Assembly: GCA_023436305.1 (NCBI GenBank) | Contig: JAEZJQ010000083.1 | Location: forward strand, 1 to 7,515 | Direction of reading: 5' to 3' | Length of the DNA: 7,515 nt | Source of the DNA: Bacillota bacterium | GTDB taxonomy: Bacteria > Bacillota > UBA4882 > UBA8346 | Shown here: positions 1-5,358 of the stretch, one piece after another | Layout of the letters: each line of letters opens with the position of its first letter | Numbering within the stretch: position 1 is the stretch's first letter | Notes under the pieces: model-generated | Database searches by the model: none | What the model saw: only the letters and a program-made list of their open reading frames with translations | Told to the model about the DNA's origin: nothing | Position numbers and translations under genes: made by a program

Positions 1-2
1 AA

Positions 3-449
3 CTGATTAAATCCGCCTATCAGGAGTCCGGGTTACCGCTTGAAACCATCGGTTATATTGAAGCGCACGGAACCGGCACGGCGTTGGGGGACCCCATTGA
101 GGTCCAGGCGCTTCAGGAAGCGTTCCGCGAAATCAATCCGGACCTTCCCGAAGGCTACTGCGGCTTGGGAACTGTTAAAACCAATATCGGGCATTGTGAA
201 TCAGCGGCAGGTATCGCGGGCCTCATCAAAGTGTTATTGTCGATGAAATATGGTATTTTACCCGGTATTTTGCACTTTAGCAAGCTCAATCCCTATATTC
301 AACTGCAGGGAACTCCGTTTTATATTGTCGACCAAAACCGGGAATGGAAGCGGTTTAAGGATTCCAACGGACAAGAAATTCCGCTGCGAGCCGGGATTAG
401 TTCCTTTGGACTGGGCGGCGCCAACGCCCATATAGTCGTTGAAGAATAT
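3..449 (+). other. Ketosynthase (KS) domain, C-terminal part
   Basis: This is the C-terminal third of a condensing ketosynthase. Both catalytic histidines are visible: His22 (codon 66-68) in EAHGTGTALGDPIE and His64 (192-194) in VKTNIGHCESAAG. The domain ends with SFGLGGANAHIVVEEY. All of these match a canonical elongating KS. The active-site Cys would lie upstream and is outside the window. Having both His residues argues against a non-elongating KS0, which typically loses the second one. Confidence 0.95.
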
Positions 450-3400
450 ATTCCCGCCAATTGTGTACAACAAACCTCCAGCATTAGCGTGAATCCGGTG
501 ATTATTCCGATTTCCGCCAAAAATCAGGAGTGTTTGGGGACTTATGTTCAAAAACTCCATGACTTTCTAGTGAAATCTTTCATAAAAGGGCAAGATCCGG
601 ATCAATGTTCCGGAAACATTGATTTGTCGGAGTTGGCATATACACTGCAAGCTGGACGGGAAGTCATGGAAGATCGAATCGTTTTTATTGTTACAGAAAT
701 TCCGGAACTCATCCGCCAATTGGATGCCTATATTCAAAGCAAAACGCCCATCAAAGATTGCTGGCAAGGACGGGTCAAGCAAGGCAAGGAGATAATTGCC
801 CTATTGGGGGGCGATGAAGACTCTCAAGAACTGATTCACAAATGGGTTGTGAAAGGAAAACTTGATAAAATCGCTCAATATTGGGCTCAAGGCGGCGTAA
901 TTGATTGGGATTCGCTTTATGACCGGGAAAAACCCCGCCGCATCAGTTTGCCACTCTATCCTTTCGCCAGGGAACGGCATTGGATTCCGGAACCCAATTG
1001 GGCGTCTGAAGTGTCATTGGCGAACCACGGCAATATCTCGAAACGGAATCCCTTGTTACACCGGGTTTCTCCGAAAGAAACCGCCCGGTTGGCTTCCGGA
1101 ATCGTTTATGAAACGGTTCTCACACCGGATCATCCCGCGGTAACGGATCATGTTGTCAACGGACAGCCTGTTCTTCCCGTGGCGGCCTACATTGAAATGA
1201 TTCACGCGGCCTTGAAGGAGGTCGCCGGGAATATCGCCATTGAAATTGAAGAACTCGTTTGTCCCGAGCCTCTGGCTGTCACGGGTGAGACTGTCATTCA
1301 GTTTATGCTTGGCGTAATTGATAAGGGCCATTACCGGTTTCAGATTGTAAAAAATGATCTTGTCCCGGTGATTTATGGCTGGGGGAAGGTAAAGACCGCT
1401 AAAGAAGCGGCGGATGTATATATCGATTATCAAGCTTTCCAAAAGAACGAAAGTCTGGGAACGGATATGAAACAATTTTATGAAAGGCTCTCCCAAATGG
1501 GAATCGGATACGGAGGCCCGTATTGTAGTTTGCAAAAGATCTGGGTTAATGGAAAAGAGGCGCTTGGGGAACTCCAATTGCCGGACTCCGAATATAATAG
1601 CGGGTATGGTTGCCATCCGGGATTATTGGATGCGGCGTTTCAAACCGGATATGAACTGTCCGGAGGCAGGGCCGGTATTCATCGGATAACCGGGATAAAG
1701 GGTGTAACAATTAACGGGGATATCCCTTCAAGAATCTATTCCTATCTCAAGTCAGCGGATGATGGGAAATACTATCAACTCGCCTTACTGGAGCCGGACG
1801 GAAAAATAATTATCCGGATACAGCAGGTCATGACGAGAAAGTTAACTAATCCCCGGGATGAATTAATGTATCTGCCCGTATGGGAGGAACGCTTACCGGA
1901 ATTTCCCGTGAGGCAGGGTAAACCGGAAACGGTTCTGATTGTATATTCCGAGTCATCCTCCCAATTTGAAAAAACAATCCGGGATTATTACCAAAAAAAC
2001 AAAATCAGCGGAAATGTGATCCGGATTCAATTGAATCATCAAACTCGACCAGTCTCCGCCCAAAAATGGATGTGTGATATAGATGACCCATTGGGATTCG
2101 AAACTTGTTTACAAGACTATGGGTCAATCAATTGTGTATATTTTATCCCGGAATGCCAAGCCGGGAAACAGGCTGTTAATTTGGATACTTTGGAGCAAAG
2201 CGGGCCAAAAAACGAGATTCAATTATTGCGGCTGTTCAAGGTTCTTAATTCAAAGAATCCAAACCACCAACCCATGGATTTTTATATTATTACCCAGGAT
2301 AATTACCGGATCACCGGCGCCCGGGTCAATCCTTGCGGGGGTGGAATCACCGGCATGGCTTATTCCATCGCCCAAGGAGACAGCCGGTTTTCCGTAAGAA
2401 ATATCGATATTTCCCGGGAAGATCTCTTAACGGAGCAGAGCCGGGAGGTATTATTAAAGCTCATTTTAGCGGAGGTACCTTCAAGTAGGGGAGAAGTGGT
2501 TAAATTCCATGGAGGTACCCGGTATCGACAGGCATTCCTGAAACTTGACGCGGGCCGCGTGAAAAAAGGTGCCGGATTAAGAAAAGAGGGAGTTTATGTC
2601 ATATTGGGCGGCAGCGGTACAATCGGAATGGTTATTACCCGCTATTTAATGGAAAAATACAATGCTAAGGTGGTATGGATTGGCCGCCAACCGGAAACTT
2701 CGGATAAGATAAGGGAAAAGTTAAATTCCTTCCGTGAATCGGGGGAACCCCCGCTATATTTGCAAGCGGAAGTAACCCGTTTGGCCGAAATGAAAGCTGC
2801 GGTCAATAAAATTAAGCGACAATATTCAATCATCCATGGGGCTATATTTTCCGGGAGCGCCTTTGAATTTAAAAAGCTTCATCAAATCCATGAGAACGAA
2901 TTCCTGGATAGCTTTAAGGTAAAAACAACGGGGAGCCTTAATTTTTATACGGCCTTTCAAGATGAACCCCTGGATTTCATGTGTTATTTTTCATCAATTC
3001 AGGCTTTTTCCTTTACTGAAGCCGCCAATTCGGCGGCTTATGCCGCAGGGGTTACGTTTGCCGATTCCTTTGTTCAATCCGTTCAAGATCGCTCAAGATT
3101 CCCGGTGGGGACCATTCATTGGGGATACTGGAAGTCCTCCACGGGCAATACGCTTTTCAGGAATGTTCAATTATTACTGGATGAAGAGGGAATTGGTTGT
3201 TTTGAGCATTTTACCGGTTTATTACAAAGCAATACGTTGCATCAAATTACTTGCTTAAAGGCTTCCAAACCGGAACATGAATTAATGAAATGCAACGCGG
3301 CGGAAATCATTTCGATTTACGAAAAACCGTCCGATTCCATGATGGGCTTTCCAAGCAACTGCCGGATTGAAGACCCTGCCACGATGGTTCCGTTTGAAAA

Positions 3401-5258
3401 TAAGACCCAAGCTGAATTGGAAAAATGGATACCCAAATTGTTATTCGCCCAGATGCGGCAATTGGGATTATTCAAGCAAAACGGGAATCCCCGGGAGATA
3501 GGCGCGTTCATTCGGGCGGCGGGAATTATTCGTAAGTATGAACGCTGGTTATATGAATGTTTTGATATTTTGGAATCCCATGGTTATATTAAACGCGAGG
3601 CCGGACAGGATAACGGCGTCTTTGCGAGCGCGCTGGAGAACCCGGAAACGGCGGATATGGAGAAAGTCCGCCGGGATTGGGATTTGGCGCAAGAATTATA
3701 TCTGCAAGATCCTGAATGGGCAACACAGGCCGGGTTAGTGGACGCGTGTATCCGAAAACTGCCGGAAATTTTGCGAGGGGAGATACCGGCCACCGATGTT
3801 CTGTTTCCTAACTCATCCATTGAAATGGTGGCCAAAGTATATAAAGGTAACGCCGTATCAGATTATTTTAACACGATCGTGGCGGATATCGTAGCCGAAT
3901 ATGTAAGGCAGCGGATCTCGAAAGATTTGGCCGCAGGCGCACAGCCCACCAAGGTACGAATTATTGAGGCGGGAGCCGGAACGGGAGGCACCAGCGTAAT
4001 GGTGTTCTCCAAGTTAAAACCCTACCTGGGCAACGTTGAATACAGTTACACCGATATCTCGAAAGCGTTTTTACTGCATGCGGAGGAAAGATACGGACCG
4101 GATAATCCATATCTGGAATATAAACTGTGGAATGTAGATAAACCATTGGCGGATCAAGGGATTGATCCGGGCGGTTATGATCTGGTCATCGCCACCAATG
4201 TGTTACATGCCACCAAAAATGTCCGGCAGGCTGTTCGTAATGCAAAAGCCGTTCTCAAAACCAACGGAATTTTGGTATTAAATGAAATTACCCGGAAGAG
4301 TATATTGGCTACAGTGACATTAGGGCTTTCGGATGGCTGGTGGTTGTTTGAAGACGAGTGGCTCAGGATTCCGGGAACTCCGGTTCTTTATCCGGAAACA
4401 TGGCAGAGATTGTTAGAAGAAGAAGGGTTCCGGGAAATTCAATTTCCGGCGGAGAAAGCGCGAATGTTGGGCCAGCAGGTGATTATCGCCGAAAGCGATG
4501 GAATGGTACGGCAGATAGTAAAGAACCGTTCGATTGAAACCGAAGCCGGAAATTTTGCGGAAGAACCATTTACAGTTACTGAAAAAAATGTTGCCGGACA
4601 TTTCGGAGCCGGTCAAGAAGATTTCAATCCATTGAGCCAGAAGACCATCAAGGAAGCCGCGATAACAGCCGCTGAAGTGTCAGATATTAAAATGCCGGAT
4701 GATACTAAAGTATTACACGATATTAAAGTATCGGAAGAAACTAAAGTACCGGATGAAAATATCAAGGAATACGTTAAAAACTCGGTTCTAAATCATTTAT
4801 CCAAATGTCTCAAAGTACCTAAAAGCCGTATCGATAGTACGATGGCGTTTTCCGATTATGGGGTTGATTCGATTATTGGCGTCTCGTTCATCAAACAATT
4901 GAACGCAGAATTGGGCATATCAATGAATACCGCGATTCTTTTTGATTATCCATCCGTCGATCATTTAACAAATTACATGATAAAAACATACAAGAAGTCC
5001 ATTCAAAGACAAATGGCATTATCTTCGCATAACGGGATTGGATGCGAACCCCGATCCCCCAAAAATATCAAAAGTTTGAATGACTTGTTTAAACCGGGTC
5101 CGGTAATCGAAGGAAATCAAAGGGAGGTTTCAAGTCCAGCCGGTAACCGGCAATTCCTTCAAGAGTTGGAAAAACAATTTCTCGCGCATGAAATTACTTT
5201 GGACTCATTGATTGAAATCGCCTTAAATAAAGACCTGAGGAATATTAACAATGAATAA
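3..5258 (+). CDS. Trans-AT modular polyketide synthase, 3' part: (KS)-linker-DH-KR-cMT-ACP-docking
   Basis: This is a cytoplasmic multienzyme that adds and processes one polyketide extension unit. The frame is open from the first complete codon at position 3, upstream of any plausible start, so the gene begins outside the window; 1751 codons are visible. In visible residues the domains are KS C-terminus 1-149, trans-AT post-KS linker 150-327, DH about 349-615, KR about 622-1096, C-methyltransferase about 1124-1500, ACP about 1586-1663, and a helical docking tail about 1710-1751. No AT domain lies between KS and DH: the linker ends in PLYPFARERHW and leads directly to the DH. A free-standing AT must therefore act in trans. 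Expected product of the module is an alpha-methyl-alpha,beta-unsaturated acyl-ACP, if all domains work. The KR has unusual features (see its entry). It ends in TAA and overlaps the next PKS gene by 8 nt, indicating translational coupling. Trans-AT PKS identity is certain on motif grounds; the compound made is unknown. Confidence 0.97.
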   Translation: MIKSAYQESGLPLETIGYIEAHGTGTALGDPIEVQALQEAFREINPDLPEGYCGLGTVKTNIGHCESAAGIAGLIKVLLSMKYGILPGILHFSKLNPYIQLQGTPFYIVDQNREWKRFKDSNGQEIPLRAGISSFGLGGANAHIVVEEYIPANCVQQTSSISVNPVIIPISAKNQECLGTYVQKLHDFLVKSFIKGQDPDQCSGNIDLSELAYTLQAGREVMEDRIVFIVTEIPELIRQLDAYIQSKTPIKDCWQGRVKQGKEIIALLGGDEDSQELIHKWVVKGKLDKIAQYWAQGGVIDWDSLYDREKPRRISLPLYPFARERHWIPEPNWASEVSLANHGNISKRNPLLHRVSPKETARLASGIVYETVLTPDHPAVTDHVVNGQPVLPVAAYIEMIHAALKEVAGNIAIEIEELVCPEPLAVTGETVIQFMLGVIDKGHYRFQIVKNDLVPVIYGWGKVKTAKEAADVYIDYQAFQKNESLGTDMKQFYERLSQMGIGYGGPYCSLQKIWVNGKEALGELQLPDSEYNSGYGCHPGLLDAAFQTGYELSGGRAGIHRITGIKGVTINGDIPSRIYSYLKSADDGKYYQLALLEPDGKIIIRIQQVMTRKLTNPRDELMYLPVWEERLPEFPVRQGKPETVLIVYSESSSQFEKTIRDYYQKNKISGNVIRIQLNHQTRPVSAQKWMCDIDDPLGFETCLQDYGSINCVYFIPECQAGKQAVNLDTLEQSGPKNEIQLLRLFKVLNSKNPNHQPMDFYIITQDNYRITGARVNPCGGGITGMAYSIAQGDSRFSVRNIDISREDLLTEQSREVLLKLILAEVPSSRGEVVKFHGGTRYRQAFLKLDAGRVKKGAGLRKEGVYVILGGSGTIGMVITRYLMEKYNAKVVWIGRQPETSDKIREKLNSFRESGEPPLYLQAEVTRLAEMKAAVNKIKRQYSIIHGAIFSGSAFEFKKLHQIHENEFLDSFKVKTTGSLNFYTAFQDEPLDFMCYFSSIQAFSFTEAANSAAYAAGVTFADSFVQSVQDRSRFPVGTIHWGYWKSSTGNTLFRNVQLLLDEEGIGCFEHFTGLLQSNTLHQITCLKASKPEHELMKCNAAEIISIYEKPSDSMMGFPSNCRIEDPATMVPFENKTQAELEKWIPKLLFAQMRQLGLFKQNGNPREIGAFIRAAGIIRKYERWLYECFDILESHGYIKREAGQDNGVFASALENPETADMEKVRRDWDLAQELYLQDPEWATQAGLVDACIRKLPEILRGEIPATDVLFPNSSIEMVAKVYKGNAVSDYFNTIVADIVAEYVRQRISKDLAAGAQPTKVRIIEAGAGTGGTSVMVFSKLKPYLGNVEYSYTDISKAFLLHAEERYGPDNPYLEYKLWNVDKPLADQGIDPGGYDLVIATNVLHATKNVRQAVRNAKAVLKTNGILVLNEITRKSILATVTLGLSDGWWLFEDEWLRIPGTPVLYPETWQRLLEEEGFREIQFPAEKARMLGQQVIIAESDGMVRQIVKNRSIETEAGNFAEEPFTVTEKNVAGHFGAGQEDFNPLSQKTIKEAAITAAEVSDIKMPDDTKVLHDIKVSEETKVPDENIKEYVKNSVLNHLSKCLKVPKSRIDSTMAFSDYGVDSIIGVSFIKQLNAELGISMNTAILFDYPSVDHLTNYMIKTYKKSIQRQMALSSHNGIGCEPRSPKNIKSLNDLFKPGPVIEGNQREVSSPAGNRQFLQELEKQFLAHEITLDSLIEIALNKDLRNINNE
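450..983 (+). other. Post-KS linker of trans-AT type (AT-docking region)
   Basis: This alpha/beta linker follows the KS. It begins near PVIIPISAKN, contains LAYTLQAGREVMEDR, CWQG and WAQGGVIDWDSLY, and ends with LPLYPFARERHW at 981-983. In trans-AT synthases this segment replaces the cis AT and is thought to help recruit the free-standing AT. No GHSxG acyltransferase nucleophile box is present. The second protein carries a clearly paralogous copy at about 6670-7242 that shares SAKN, AYTLQ-GRE-ME-R, CWQG, WAQG and YPFARE. Confidence 0.9.
1047..1845 (+). other. Dehydratase (DH) domain, catalytic residues intact
   Basis: This is a double-hotdog PKS dehydratase that removes water from the beta-hydroxyacyl-ACP made by the KR. 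The HxxxGxxxxP motif is complete: His383 (1149-1151), Gly (1161-1163) and Pro (1176-1178), in DHVVNGQPVLP. The catalytic Asp is in the second hotdog, in HPGLLDAAFQ (Asp543, 1629-1631). The usual YGPxF motif reads YGGPY here (around 1506-1520), a mild deviation. The domain starts at NPLLH, as is usual after the linker. I expect it to be active, but the partner KR is atypical. Confidence 0.9.
1866..3290 (+). other. Ketoreductase (KR) domain with atypical active-site loop
   Basis: This is an NADPH-dependent reductase of the beta-keto group. An N-terminal structural subdomain starts at MYLPVWEE (1866), and the catalytic subdomain carries the nucleotide-binding motif GGSGTIG (2607-2627). Candidate catalytic residues are Lys974 (2922-2924), Ser998 (2994-2996, in FSSIQ) and Tyr1013 (3039-3041, in AYAAGVTF). 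The fourth position of the classical tetrad, Asn in YAAAN, is Val here; from memory, related trans-AT KRs read YAAGCTF, so this difference belongs to the subfamily. Ser and Tyr are 15 residues apart instead of the usual 13, a two-residue expansion. After HGAI the region reads FSGSAFEF, so the LxD aspartate used to predict B-type reduction is missing. The fold is certain; activity and stereochemistry are uncertain. Confidence 0.88.
3372..4503 (+). other. SAM-dependent C-methyltransferase (cMT) domain
   Basis: This domain transfers a methyl group from S-adenosylmethionine to the alpha carbon of the acyl-ACP. A helical N-terminal lid region (about 3372-3900) precedes the Rossmann core. SAM motif I is IIEAGAGTGGTS (3963-3995), followed by YTDISKAF and DLVIATNVLHATKN. 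The C-terminal signature includes NEITRKS, GLSDGWW and LEEEGF. His1402 (4206-4208, in NVLHAT) and Glu1428 (4284-4286, in LNEI) fit the His-Glu pair proposed for PKS C-methyltransferases. Placement after the KR and before the ACP is common in trans-AT modules. I expect it to be active. Confidence 0.93.
4683..4772 (+). repeat. 18-bp tandem repeat encoding hexapeptides in the MT-ACP linker
   Basis: Four units of exactly 18 bp lie in frame at 4683-4700, 4701-4718, 4719-4736 and 4737-4754. A degenerate fifth unit is at 4755-4772. They encode DIKMPD, DTKVLH, DIKVSE and ETKVPD, then ENIKEY, which runs into the first ACP helix. The consensus is acidic-(I/T)-K-(V/M)-x-x. The repeat lengthens a charged, probably flexible or helical linker between methyltransferase and carrier protein. 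Exact 18-bp periodicity points to local duplication, possibly by replication slippage. Confidence 0.75.
4758..4990 (+). other. Acyl carrier protein (ACP) domain
   Basis: This four-helix carrier domain holds the growing chain on a 4'-phosphopantetheine arm. The attachment site is Ser1623 (4869-4871) in YGVDSIIGVSF. The following helices include LNAELGISMNTAILFDYPSV, a typical ACP helix II-III region. There is only one ACP. The Trp often seen a few residues after the Ser in ACPs that accept beta-branching is absent (GVSF here), so this looks like an ordinary extension ACP. Confidence 0.94.
5130..5255 (+). other. C-terminal docking segment of the first PKS
   Basis: After the ACP and a low-complexity, Pro/Ser/Asn-containing linker, the protein ends in an amphipathic helical stretch (about residues 1710-1751) containing FLQELEKQFLAHEITLDSLI. 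The L-x-x-L-x-x-G/H-x-I-T/S-L-x-x-L pattern resembles the start of the next protein (FRELQENKISLEEARVLF). Paired short helices of this kind are known as four-helix-bundle docking domains in trans-AT synthases. The assignment is by resemblance and position only. Confidence 0.6.
5236..5242 (+). promoter_or_regulatory. Ribosome binding site of the second PKS gene
   Basis: The sequence TGAGGAA lies inside the end of the first gene, 8 nt before the ATG at 5251. It partly matches the AGGAGG anti-Shine-Dalgarno target. A TGA at 5236-5238 is in frame with the second gene, so its start must lie downstream of this point. ATG 5251 is the first usual start codon there, which fixes the start. Confidence 0.65.
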
Positions 5259-5358
5259 TAAGGACTTTCAAACGATTTTCAGGGAACTGCAAGAAAATAA
5301 AATCAGTCTGGAAGAGGCCAGGGTTTTATTCGATGATTTGAGAAAAAAAACCTCGTCT
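5251..5358 (+). other. N-terminal docking segment of the second PKS
   Basis: Residues 1-36 form a charged helix-turn-helix: FQTIFRELQENKISLEEARV and on to LFDDLRKK. The pattern of a helix, a short polar turn with I-S-L-E-E, and a second helix is typical of N-terminal docking regions of trans-AT PKS proteins. It mirrors the C-terminal tail of the upstream protein (AHEITLDSLIEIAL). A polar, Gln/His/Gly-rich linker then leads to the KS. The docking role is inferred from position and pattern. Confidence 0.6.

Noticed and set aside
3..194. The possibility that the first KS is a non-elongating KS0.
   Set aside because: Both His motifs, EAHGTGT and KTNIGH, are canonical. The Cys is outside the window, but nothing seen suggests loss of condensation.
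258..560. Open frames of 66-100 codons on the - strand over the KS and linker.
   Set aside because: They overlap strongly conserved KS coding sequence and resemble no family I know. Their proteins look like antisense translations.
1056..1616. A 186-codon open frame on the - strand.
   Set aside because: It lies wholly antisense to the intact DH-coding region. It shows no recognisable domain or start context, so it is a shadow of the PKS coding bias.
2471..2520. The short direct repeat GGAGGTACC occurs twice about 40 bp apart.
   Set aside because: It is only 9 bp long, inside coding sequence, and in different protein contexts. It is likely coincidental.
2740..2753. A G-run/C-run palindrome, CGGGGGAACCCCCG.
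   Set aside because: It is intragenic with a 2-nt loop and no terminator features. The codons fit the KR reading frame normally.
4150..4169. A perfect 8-bp inverted repeat with a GGGA tetraloop.
   Set aside because: It is inside the methyltransferase coding region with no T-run after it. About one such hairpin is expected by chance in a window of this size.
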